Source: Tepidiphilus olei
GTDB lineage: Bacteria; Pseudomonadota; Gammaproteobacteria; Burkholderiales; Rhodocyclaceae
Assembly: GCF_006980705.1 (NCBI RefSeq)
Contig: NZ_SBHO01000004.1
Coordinates: 118,913 to 182,912 of the forward strand
Length of the DNA: 64,000 nt
Direction of reading: 5' to 3'
Made by a program: the position numbers and the translations under genes. Below, one piece after another: positions 9,945-16,098 of the stretch (positions are counted from its first letter, which is position 1; each line of letters starts with the position of its first letter). The notes beneath the pieces were generated by a model. The model did no database searches and was not told the origin of the DNA. It saw only the letters and a program-made list of their open reading frames with translations.

Positions 9945-10316
9945 ATGAAAACAATCCTGAAAACCGAACCCGTCGAGGCATTCTTCCAGCGGGGACGCCA
10001 TCTCGCCCGGCTCGCCGACGAGGGTGGCACCCTGCCGAGCGAACGCATCATCGCATTCGAAGATCCTGCCGATCTCGCCCGACTCATGACCGCGGCCAAG
10101 ATCGCTCTCTTTCGCGCCGCCAAGGAACGCCCCGGTTCGCTCACCGACCTTGCCCGACGCTTGGGGCGGGATCGCAGCGCGGTCAAGCGTGACGTCGATG
10201 AGCTCGCCCGTACGGGGCTGCTCGTGGTCGAGGAAAAACCCCTCCCCGGCCACGGCCGGTTCAAGGAAGTCCGTGCCGTGGAAGAAACAGTGGTAATGGC
10301 TGCCGTTCTGGCGTGA
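9945..10316 (+). CDS. Antitoxin-like winged-HTH transcriptional regulator
   Basis: 123-residue protein with a central winged helix-turn-helix (SLTDLARRLGRDRSAVKRDVDELARTGLLV) and a wing ending in EVRAVEE. It resembles the short putative DNA-binding proteins, often annotated HVO_A0114-like, that usually sit directly after a small toxin gene. Here no toxin precedes it: ubiB ends only 28 bp upstream. I start at the ATG at 9945; an in-frame upstream extension would be glycine-rich and run into ubiB. Function is inferred from the fold only. It marks the boundary between housekeeping genes and the accessory region on its right. Confidence 0.7.
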   Translation: MKTILKTEPVEAFFQRGRHLARLADEGGTLPSERIIAFEDPADLARLMTAAKIALFRAAKERPGSLTDLARRLGRDRSAVKRDVDELARTGLLVVEEKPLPGHGRFKEVRAVEETVVMAAVLA

Positions 10317-10405
10317 AAACCGGCGAGGCAACGCCTCGAGAACCTTCCCGGCCAGTTCAACGGCGCTCGCGCGACCGAGGATCCTGTGAACTTGGGCGCA
10401 AAAAC

Positions 10406-10573
10406 TCAAAAACGCTTCTGAATGATCCCGGCGGCGACGCCAACGCCTGCAGGAACGAGCAAAACGAGCGCAACGCCAGCGAGAATCAACCCCCACCACG
10501 GCAGCGCTGGCGCCAGCAGCCAAGCAGCGATCGCGACAAGAAGAAGAGCAAAGACGGCGAGAAGGGTATCCAT
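10406..10573 (-). CDS. Small two-helix membrane protein (hypothetical)
   Basis: 55-codon ORF starting MDTLLAVFALLLVAIAAWLL and ending GIIQKRF. It reads as two membrane helices joined by a short APALPWWG turn, with a basic C-terminus. I do not recognise it, and the ribosome-binding site is weak. It is antisense to the phage-like genes on its right, and two further small membrane ORFs with the same orientation follow (11264-11461 and 12049-12231). Phage-encoded small membrane proteins, such as holins or superinfection-exclusion factors, are one possibility, but nothing specific supports it. Confidence that it is a real gene is moderate to low. Confidence 0.4.
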   Translation of the reverse strand: MDTLLAVFALLLVAIAAWLLAPALPWWGLILAGVALVLLVPAGVGVAAGIIQKRF

Positions 10574-10730
10574 GAGGCAATAGTATGGCTCAAATTTGCT
10601 CTTTGGAACCCGAGTCTGCGTGACGATGAATCCTATTTATCATTCCAATATGATTTCAGGGATTGGCGGCACAATCTAAAGGAATATGCTGAAAGTGCGC
10701 CGGACACCGAAGACTGGAGGAGGAATTCAA
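10574..10730. other. AT-richer stretch without a convincing gene
   Basis: This stretch between the small antisense ORF and the 75-residue phage-like ORF has lower GC than its surroundings. An ORF running through it has no family-like features. The only clear signal is a strong Shine-Dalgarno run, GGAGGAGGAATTC, just before the ATG at 10731. I see nothing else. Confidence 0.4.
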
Positions 10731-10958
10731 ATGAGTCCATGCTGCAGTCAGAAGCATGACATGAAAATTGGATTCGTCCTGATTGATTCTCCGCTCACAC
10801 CGTGCTCGACTCGACGCGAGATCGTGCAGTGGGCGGCATACTGCCGGAATCAGGCGGCTCTGAGCGGCAACCCGGTGAGTCGCGAGGCATGGCAGCGCGA
10901 GCTCGACGAGACGGAACGACTGCTGGCGCAGACGCTCGCCGATGGAAATGGTCGATGA
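10731..10958 (+). CDS. Small phage-type hypothetical protein
   Basis: 75-residue ORF preceded by a strong Shine-Dalgarno sequence (GGAGGAGG, 7 bases before the ATG). The sequence TPCSTRREIVQWAAYCRNQAA and an acidic/basic C-terminal helix resemble small hypothetical proteins seen in tail regions of P2-like and Mu-like prophages. The stop overlaps the start of the next ORF by 4 bp (ATGA), a normal phage operon junction. I cannot assign a function. It is the last apparently intact gene before the repeat-interrupted block. Confidence 0.5.
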   Translation: MSPCCSQKHDMKIGFVLIDSPLTPCSTRREIVQWAAYCRNQAALSGNPVSREAWQRELDETERLLAQTLADGNGR

Positions 10959-11152
10959 TCCGCGTCGAGATAGACGACCGCGCTGTGCGCTTGGCGTTCG
11001 CTGTGCTCGCCCGGTTTCAATCCACGTCCGGCTTTTCAGCAAGTCGAAGTGCTGCGCACGGTGCTCTCTTTCGAGCCCGACTCATGGAAACCGGCCGAAG
11101 TTGGCGACCTGAAGATCTCGGCGCCGTGGCCGAAATGCTGGGAAACGCGTGA
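10955..11152 (+). pseudogene. Chimeric ORF: tail-completion N-terminus, CRISPR repeat, second phage fragment
   Basis: The frame begins MIRVEIDDRAVRLAFAVLAR, which matches the start of GpS/GpG-like phage virion morphogenesis (tail completion) proteins. After about 20 codons it enters a decayed I-C CRISPR repeat (11014-11050), translated as QSTSGFSASRS. It then continues in frame into LFRARLMETGRSWRPEDL, which looks like the end of a different phage tail gene. The result is a 65-residue open frame, but the parts do not belong together. The missing middle and end of the first gene appear to lie at 11754-12000. I call it a recombination chimera, not a functional gene. Confidence 0.55.
11014..11050 (-). 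repeat. Orphan decayed type I-C CRISPR repeat
   Basis: On the plus strand the first 27 bases match the main-array repeat with two changes (C to T at repeat positions 8 and 14). The last 10 bases have diverged, with AAGT in place of CGGG. The match is far longer than chance. It lies about 1.3 kb beyond the trailer end of the array, with phage gene fragments on both sides. The strand given is the transcribed orientation of the main array. Confidence 0.8.
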
Positions 11153-11241
11153 TCGCGCCGATCGACGGGCTCGAGGCACTGGCCTACCACTGGACGCCAG
11201 AGCTCGGACGCGCGATAGAGATAAACGAGTTCGTAGGCTAG
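11149..11241 (+). CDS. Phage tail chaperone-like short ORF (GpE-like)
   Basis: 30-codon ORF starting at a GTG that overlaps the previous stop. The sequence GLEALAYHWTPELGRAIEINEFVG follows the pattern of P2 GpE-type tail assembly proteins (a short helix with HWxP, then ExNEFV or similar). In P2-like and many Mu-like phages this gene lies immediately before the tape-measure gene, and a tape-measure start does follow at 11528. The length and the GTG start make it a tentative call; it may be a remnant. Confidence 0.4.
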   Translation: MIAPIDGLEALAYHWTPELGRAIEINEFVG

Positions 11242-11263
11242 GTTCGGCGCGCCGAGCGTGCGC

Positions 11264-11461
11264 TCAAGGCGCGCAGCGGCGGATGAGCCGAGCGATACCG
11301 ACGATGAACGCCTCGGTCAATTCGTGCACAAGCGCCAGCAGCGGCCACAGCATGAGCGTGAGCGCGCAGACAGCCATTAGTGCGGTAAACGTATCCCATA
11401 TCAGCAAGACCGGCACACAGGCGAGTGCGGCGGCAAGCAAGGAAAGAATCAGCGATGCCAT
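11264..11461 (-). CDS. Small antisense membrane protein (hypothetical)
   Basis: 65-residue ORF, MASLILSLLAAALACVPVLL to IARLIRRCAP: two hydrophobic helices and a basic tail. It lies antisense between a GpE-like ORF and a tape-measure N-terminus. A second, unrelated small membrane ORF occupies the matching antisense position before the other tape-measure N-terminus (12049-12231). That repeated arrangement suggests a phage accessory gene slot. I do not recognise the family and the Shine-Dalgarno is weak. Confidence 0.45.
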   Translation of the reverse strand: MASLILSLLAAALACVPVLLIWDTFTALMAVCALTLMLWPLLALVHELTEAFIVGIARLIRRCAP

Positions 11462-11470
11462 ATTTACTTA

Positions 11471-11530
11471 TTTTACTTATAGCATGAGGTGGCTGTCATG
11501 TTTACTTTATGGCATGGGGTGGTTGTCATG
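11471..11530. repeat. Imperfect 30-bp tandem repeat
   Basis: Two adjacent 30-bp units, 11471-11500 and 11501-11530, share the pattern TTTACTT-TA-GCATG-GGTGG-TGTCATG with a few differences. They lie directly upstream of the tape-measure fragment and end in its candidate ATG at 11528. A local duplication by slippage is the simplest reading. Confidence 0.6.
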
Positions 11531-11724
11531 TCGATGAGAGGCATGGCAATCGGCGTCACGCTGAGCCTAACCGATCGGTTCAGCGCGCCACTCAAAGGCG
11601 CGATTGGACACATCGAGAGGCTCGCTGCCATTGGCGCGGCGGCGCATGCGGCGGCTTACGCATTACCTGGCCTGTCGCAGTCGGCGCAGCGCATCACCAT
11701 GCAATCGACGCAGGCGTTCATGGC
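11528..11724 (+). pseudogene. Truncated phage tail tape-measure protein, copy 1
   Basis: The frame MAIGVTLSLTDRFSAPLKGA has the start typical of phage tail tape-measure proteins, and the following alanine-rich helical sequence (IERLAAIGAAAHAA, then QSAQRITMQSTQAFMAG) also fits. Tape-measure proteins are normally many hundreds of residues. Here the frame meets a type I-E CRISPR repeat at 11725 after about 60 codons and then stops. The start could be the ATG at 11528 or the one at 11543. It is not functional. Confidence 0.6.
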
Positions 11725-11753
11725 CGGTTCATCCCCGCGCACGCGGGGAACAC
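11725..11753 (-). repeat. Single orphan type I-E CRISPR repeat
   Basis: A 29-bp sequence that on the minus strand reads GTGTTCCCCGCG, then TGCGC, then GGGGATGAACCG. Length, stem and ends match the classic type I-E repeat and are unrelated to the 37-bp repeat of the main array. No second copy is adjacent and no I-E cas gene is in the window. Phage tail gene fragments lie on both sides: a tape-measure N-terminus ends at 11724 and an inverted tail-completion fragment begins at 11754. Confidence 0.85.
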
Positions 11754-11854
11754 ACGGCCTGCCGGGTCGCGCTCGGCCTCGAATCGCTGCGCGATGCGCG
11801 CCCCCATCTCCTGACCGATGGCGCGCATAGCAGGCCGACCCTGGCCGCCCTTGA
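11754..11854 (-). pseudogene. Tail-completion gene fragment, middle part (inverted)
   Basis: On the minus strand the frame reads KGGQGRPAMRAIGQEMGARI followed by AQRFEAERDPAG, the part of GpS/GpG-like virion morphogenesis proteins that follows the N-terminus. It runs into the I-E repeat and is cut. The left boundary against the plus-strand fragment is somewhere near 11850-11865. Together with 10955-11013 (N-terminus) and 11855-12000 (C-terminal part) it makes up most of one gene, with this piece inverted. Confidence 0.55.
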
Positions 11855-12000
11855 AACCAACCACCGCGCGCCAAGAAGGGGCGCGGCAGCATCCTTTACC
11901 GTACGGGCGAGCTGCTGAATTCGCGCACGCACCGAGCCGACCCCTTCGAGGCTGCAGTGGGATTTGGTAAGCCCTACGCCGCTTATCATGAGTTTGGCAC
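11855..12000 (+). pseudogene. Tail-completion gene fragment, C-terminal part
   Basis: The plus-strand frame reads AKKGRGSILYRTGELLNSRT and then VGFGKPYAAYHEFGT. The RTGEL and YAAYHEFG elements are characteristic of the C-terminal half of GpS/GpG-like or HK97 gp10-like tail proteins. The frame then enters the orphan repeat at 12001. The phage words TFQAMP coincide with the repeat's own first bases, so the junction sits in a short stretch of shared sequence. There is no start codon and a stop lies just upstream. Confidence 0.6.
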
Positions 12001-12037
12001 GTTTCAAGCCATGCCCGGCTTTTCAGCCGGGCGAAGC
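12001..12037 (-). repeat. Orphan type I-C CRISPR repeat
   Basis: A full 37-bp copy of the main-array repeat with two changes, both in the first 12 bases on the plus strand (G for C at position 8, T for C at position 12). It lies 281 bp outside the last array repeat, far more than a normal spacer. The two changes may derive from the phage gene joined on its left rather than from simple decay. Confidence 0.85.
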
Positions 12038-12048
12038 GCACGCGGCGG

Positions 12049-12231
12049 CTAAGCTAACACGAGGGCAACGATGAAAACAAGCGCCCACCAACCCAACATC
12101 GTGCCGATAGGCGAAATGCCACGCTCCCCCTGGATGAAGCTGATCAGTATAGGCGGCGCAAACAGCAGTCCCACCAACATCCAGCCCGCCCAAGCGTGAT
12201 CGTTGGCATAAGAGAGGATCGATTCAAGCAT
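12049..12231 (-). CDS. Small antisense membrane protein (hypothetical)
   Basis: 60-residue ORF beginning MLESILSYANDHAWAGWMLV, with two hydrophobic helices separated by a polar loop (QGERGISP) and ending ALVFIVALVLA. Its ATG shares the palindrome CATG with the start of the plus-strand tape-measure fragment, so the two frames diverge from one point. It has the same position and orientation relative to a tape-measure N-terminus as the ORF at 11264-11461, without sequence similarity. A longer in-frame start upstream is possible but would read through the tape-measure start. Function unknown. Confidence 0.45.
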   Translation of the reverse strand: MLESILSYANDHAWAGWMLVGLLFAPPILISFIQGERGISPIGTMLGWWALVFIVALVLA

Positions 12232-12318
12232 GCCTGCCACCCTGTCGATTGCTGCGAGATTAACAGACCAGCTAAGCGCACCGCTGCGTACGGCGCAAAG
12301 CGGGATGGAGGCGCGCAT
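12230..12318 (+). pseudogene. Truncated phage tail tape-measure protein, copy 2
   Basis: The frame starts MPATLSIAARLTDQLSAPLR, clearly the same type of start as copy 1 (LSLTDRFSAPLK) but from a different phage. After 30 codons it runs directly into the terminal repeat of the CRISPR array and loses meaning. This is the second tape-measure gene in under 1 kb to be cut at a CRISPR repeat. Confidence 0.6.
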
Positions 12319-13952
12319 GTTTCAACCCACGCCCGGCTTTTCAACCGGGCGAAGCTTCACCACCACGGAGAGCGGTTGGTATCCCGCACCTGTTTCAACC
12401 CACGCCCAGCTTTTCAGCCGGGCGAAGCCCGCATCGCGCGACAGACTGGCAGCACGTTCGGCGTTTCAACCCACGCCCGGCTTTTCAGCCGGGCGAAGCC
12501 CCCAGTACGCCAGCAGCCCTGAGGCACTAGCGATACGTTTCAACCCACGCCCGGCTTTTCAGCCGGGCGAAGCCGTCGTCCGGCTCATCCGATCCTGCGT
12601 AGAACAGGTTTCAACCCACGCCCGGCTTTTCAGCCGGGCGAAGCATCGACGCGCACGGGGTTGTTGTTGGCGTCTAGCGCGTTTCAACCCACGCCCGGCT
12701 TTTCAGCCGGGCGAAGCAGCAGCACGGGGCCGATTGGCCATTGTTCTGGCTAGTTTCAACCCACGCCCGGCTTTTCAGCCGGGCGAAGCGGCATGAGGCT
12801 ATCGACGATCATCCCCGGCGCGAGGCGTTTCAACCCACGCCCGGCTTTTCAGCCGGGCGAAGCGGCATGAGGCTATCGACGATCATCCCCGGCGCGAGGC
12901 GTTTCAACCCACGCCCGGCTTTTCAGCCGGGCGAAGCGATCGAGGTTTTCACCCGCGGCCCGGCGCGCGCGATGGAGTTTCAACCCACGCCCGGCTTTTC
13001 AGCCGGGCGAAGCGACGCGCTGGCTGGCCGACTGGTATCCCGACAAAGGTTTCAACCCACGCCCGGCTTTTCAGCCGGGCGAAGCAGTCCGCCAAGTCCG
13101 CCGTTGTACGCGGAGAACATGTTTCAACCCACGCCCGGCTTTTCAGCCGGGCGAAGCCCAACGGCGTCACGCCGTCGCGCATGCGGTAGGACTCGTTTCA
13201 ACCCACGCCCGGCTTTTCAGCCGGGCGAAGCCGGCGAGCAGGTCGGCCTTGGCGGCGCCCGCCACCATGTTTCAACCCACGCCCGGCTTTTCAGCCGGGC
13301 GAAGCCGGCGAGCAGGTCGGCCTTGGCGGCGCCCGCCACCATGTTTCAACCCACGCCCGGCTTTTCAGCCGGGCGAAGCACGGGCGCATTCTGCCATCGC
13401 AGCGGGACTACTGGGTTTCAACCCACGCCCGGCTTTTCAGCCGGGCGAAGCATACCGTGCGCGACATAGCTCTGGCACTTTAGTTGGTTTCAACCCACGC
13501 CCGGCTTTTCAGCCGGGCGAAGCTCTGCACCTTGGCGTGGCCGATGAGTTTGTAGAAGTTTCAACCCACGCCCGGCTTTTCAGCCGGGCGAAGCCCGTGG
13601 CCAGAGTACGCGGCGTGCTGATGTGCGTGTTTCAACCCACGCCCGGCTTTTCAGCCGGGCGAAGCCGCGGATGGGCGTCCACAGCCCCGCGTTGTTCTGG
13701 TTTCAACCCACGCCCGGCTTTTCAGCCGGGCGAAGCCTGCCAGACCTGACGCCCGTGTGCCGGTGCCGGCGTTTCAACCCACGCCCGGCTTTTCAGCCGG
13801 GCGAAGCCCGCGACGGCGCGGCCCTTGCGCTCCTGAAGGCCTGGTTTCAACCCACGCCCGGCTTTTCAGCCGGGCGAAGCGGGCGGGCCGAGGAAGCCAA
13901 AACCGCCAACGGCGTGTTTCAACCCACGCCCGGCTTTTCAGCCGGGCGAAGC
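12319..13952 (-). CRISPR. Type I-C CRISPR array, 23 repeats
   Basis: There are 23 copies of a 37-bp repeat and 22 spacers of 34-39 bp. In the transcribed (minus-strand) sense the repeat begins GCTTCGCCCGGCTGAAAAG and ends in GGGTTGAAAC, as type I-C repeats do, with a stem of CGCCCGGC paired to GCCGGGCG. The leader and cas2 lie at the high-coordinate end. Repeats near the leader are identical; the two at the trailer end each have one change (12319-12355 and 12392-12428). Two spacers are present twice in tandem: 12790-12826 equals 12864-12900, and 13232-13268 equals 13306-13342. The adjacent cas operon makes an active I-C assignment secure. Confidence 0.99.
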
Positions 13953-14116
13953 TCTACTCTATTAACTCCTTGACGAAATTACAATTTTCCTAAACAATAC
14001 GCGAACTAAAAATATTTATTTAACATTCATGTTGTAAAAGAACGTTTACGGCGACAAAGCCGATTCATCTCTTGCGCGAATCCCGCCGATTTTTCCGGGT
14101 GATTCAGGTTCGCGCA
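13953..14116 (-). promoter_or_regulatory. CRISPR leader
   Basis: 164 bp between the cas2 stop and the first repeat. The half next to the array is strongly AT-rich against a GC-rich background, as expected of a leader that carries the array promoter and guides spacer integration. The other half contains a large imperfect hairpin (about 14077-14118) with arms GCGCGAATC and GATTC...TTCGCGC, which could end the cas transcript. No single promoter is convincing. Confidence 0.75.
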
Positions 14117-14407
14117 TTAGATCAGCAACGGGCCTTCGAAATCGGTGGCACGAAAGCAACCATACTCCCTCACATGGACATTGGTTGGTTCAATAATTCG
14201 ATAAAAGCGCAAATTATCCTCGCTCGGATCGATCTCAGAGATCAGCTGCCGCTCTAACGCTTCAAACATCACTTCATCGACACGGCATTCAAAAAGTGAT
14301 TTCTGCACACGCTGTCCGACACGCTCACACACTTTGGCGACACGGCGCAAGCGACGACGGCCCGCGGAAGTTTCAGTTGAAACATCATAGGCGACGATAA
14401 CGAGCAT
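14117..14407 (-). CDS. cas2: CRISPR-associated endonuclease Cas2
   Basis: 96-residue adaptation protein that forms the Cas1-Cas2 integrase scaffold. I start at [11 protein letters not shown] because the ferredoxin-like first strand with its conserved aspartate (AYDVS) should be at the N-terminus; the longer frame reads into cas1. [24 protein letters not shown] fits the family's first helix and second strand. It is the last gene of the operon, 8 bp after cas1 and directly before the leader. Confidence 0.95.
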   Translation of the reverse strand: MLVIVAYDVSTETSAGRRRLRRVAKVCERVGQRVQKSLFECRVDEVMFEALERQLISEIDPSEDNLRFYRIIEPTNVHVREYGCFRATDFEGPLLI

Positions 14408-14415
14408 GATGATCT

Positions 14416-15450
14416 TCAACGGGCCATCCAAGGCAGATAGCATTCGTCTTCACCACGTACCGCCCGGGCAAGCAACCGCGCTTGGACGAGAGGAACAAGT
14501 CCGAGCGGCATTTTCTGTTCGAGCAAAGGGTGGGTGATTTCTTCCTGTTTGCGCTCCTGCCAAGCCAGCACGACGGTACGCCGCGCCTTGTCCGTAAGGA
14601 AGATGGATCCCCCGTCCCGTTCGATGAAATCGCCGCTGCTCAGCTGGCCACGATTGATCAGGGTCAGCGCCAGACGATCGCATAAAGGGGAGCGAAACTC
14701 CTCTTGGAGATCGAGTGCGAGTGCTGCACGCCCGGGGCGCAAGGCATGCAGAAAGCCGATTTGTGGATCGAGCCCGACGGTTTCCAGAGCCGAGCGGCAG
14801 TCATTCATCGAAAGTACATAGAGAAAAGAAAGCAGGGCATTGAATCGATCCCGCGGCGGACGGCGACTTCGGCCGTCGAGGCGAAACCGTTCTCGCTGGG
14901 CCGGTTTAACGGCAAGGTTCAAAGCAGCGAAATAAACGCGTGCAGCCTCTCCCTCGATGCCGCGCAGTTCGTCTAGATCGTGCGCCACGGCCGCGGCACG
15001 AAGCGATGCCGCCAAAGCATCGGCCTGGCGTTGCAATTCCAGCCGTTCTGCCTCGGACTCGTTTTCACGCGCAGCGCGCAGAATCACGGTTCGGCCATTG
15101 CGCAGTTTACCAGCAACACACGAACGGGCGAGTTCAAGGGTCTTCTCTGGCGAAGTGGCGGCCGAAAATTGAGCCAAGCGCAATAGCACGTTGCCCGAAA
15201 CGCCCCCTTCGAGGCGAGCCTTGAACCGGCCGTGTTCGTCGAGTAACACGAGGTTTTTTCCGGCCTCTGCCAGGGCATGCATCAATGCTGGCGATACCAT
15301 CACGTTGCCAAAGCAGACAATGGCACCGAGATGGTGCAGCGGGACTTGCAGCCGTTTCTCCTGCTCCACCTCCACGCGCACCGTACCGTTGTCGAGGCGC
15401 AGATAAGACGGTTGCGTCATGACGTAAAGGGTATTCTGCAGGCGGTACAT
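14416..15450 (-). CDS. cas1: CRISPR-associated integrase Cas1 (type I-C)
   Basis: 344-residue metal-dependent integrase that inserts new spacers at the leader end. The N-terminal beta-rich domain begins [20 protein letters not shown], typical of the I-C group. Candidate metal ligands lie in [11 protein letters not shown] (Glu), [10 protein letters not shown] (His) and ALDLQEEFR (Asp/Glu), the usual E-H-D spread. Length is normal. It sits 3 bp after cas4 in the operon. Confidence 0.96.
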   Translation of the reverse strand: MYRLQNTLYVMTQPSYLRLDNGTVRVEVEQEKRLQVPLHHLGAIVCFGNVMVSPALMHALAEAGKNLVLLDEHGRFKARLEGGVSGNVLLRLAQFSAATSPEKTLELARSCVAGKLRNGRTVILRAARENESEAERLELQRQADALAASLRAAAVAHDLDELRGIEGEAARVYFAALNLAVKPAQRERFRLDGRSRRPPRDRFNALLSFLYVLSMNDCRSALETVGLDPQIGFLHALRPGRAALALDLQEEFRSPLCDRLALTLINRGQLSSGDFIERDGGSIFLTDKARRTVVLAWQERKQEEITHPLLEQKMPLGLVPLVQARLLARAVRGEDECYLPWMAR

Positions 15451-15453
15451 CGC

Positions 15454-16080
15454 TCATTCCTCTTCGGGCTGGAACAAAACCGACCGTGTTCTGTGAAAAA
15501 GACCCCGATCGGCGCCCAGTTCCGGCTGGCAGAGCTCGCGCAAGGAACATTCTTTGCAGCGGGCATCGAACAGCGGCGGAGGCAAAGTGCGGCTGGCAAG
15601 CATTTGTCGCACGGCGGCGACGGTTTCCTCGACCCGGCGGCGCAAAGTCTCGTCGATCGGCACTTCGCGCCGGCGGTGGCTGCTCACATGATAGATGGCA
15701 CCCCTTGGCACGGAAACGTTGAGCATTTCCTCCAAGCACATCGCCTGCGCGGCAAGCTGGACTTCGTCGGCGAGACGGCCGCGTTTTCTGCCGTACTTGA
15801 ATTCGACGGGGAAAACTTGGCCGTCGGGGTGAAACTCGACGAGGTCGGCCTTGCCAACCAGCCCCAACCGCTCCGACCATAGCGGCAAGGCCCGTTCGCT
15901 GCGTACCCCCTGACGCGACACTGCACCGGGAAGGTCGACGAGTGCATGCGCTGCCCGTCCACGGGCCGTATGGACGTTTTCCTCGAAGCGTTGCTCAAGG
16001 TGAATCAGGGCGCACTGCCGTGGACAATAGACCCAATGCTGCAGGGCGGAGAGTGCCAAGGGCTCGTCGTCATCCGACAT
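15454..16080 (-). CDS. cas4: CRISPR-associated exonuclease Cas4
   Basis: 208-residue RecB-family nuclease with an iron-sulfur cluster. Cas4 trims prespacers and selects their PAM end together with Cas1-Cas2. The cluster ligands are visible: C19 and C23 in WVYCPRQC, and the C-terminal CKECSLRELC. RecB motifs include GKADLVEF and the VEFKYGR motif. Starting at ATG 16080, it lies 18 bp after cas7. Length and motifs suggest an active enzyme. Confidence 0.95.
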   Translation of the reverse strand: MSDDDEPLALSALQHWVYCPRQCALIHLEQRFEENVHTARGRAAHALVDLPGAVSRQGVRSERALPLWSERLGLVGKADLVEFHPDGQVFPVEFKYGRKRGRLADEVQLAAQAMCLEEMLNVSVPRGAIYHVSSHRRREVPIDETLRRRVEETVAAVRQMLASRTLPPPLFDARCKECSLRELCQPELGADRGLFHRTRSVLFQPEEE

Positions 16081-16098
16081 GATGAGGCGCCGCGCACT

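Noticed and set aside
8356..9948. A 530-codon ORF in another frame of ubiB
   Set aside because: It is rich in Arg, Pro and Ala without motifs, whereas the 8360 frame carries all UbiB motifs.
10313..10759. A 148-codon plus-strand ORF after the HTH gene
   Set aside because: Composition is low complexity and it is antisense to the clearly hydrophobic 10406-10573 ORF. It has no family-like segments and a poor start context.
11471..11530. The 30-bp tandem repeat as an attachment site or operator array
   Set aside because: Two imperfect copies directly before a truncated phage gene are better explained by slippage. There is no integrase gene and no matching copy elsewhere in the window.
12230..13993. 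Long plus-strand ORFs across the CRISPR array with a repeated FQPTPGFSAGRS or FNPRPAFQPGEA unit
   Set aside because: They are translations of the 37-bp repeat, which has no stop in two plus-strand frames. There is no start signal and the array is transcribed from the other strand.
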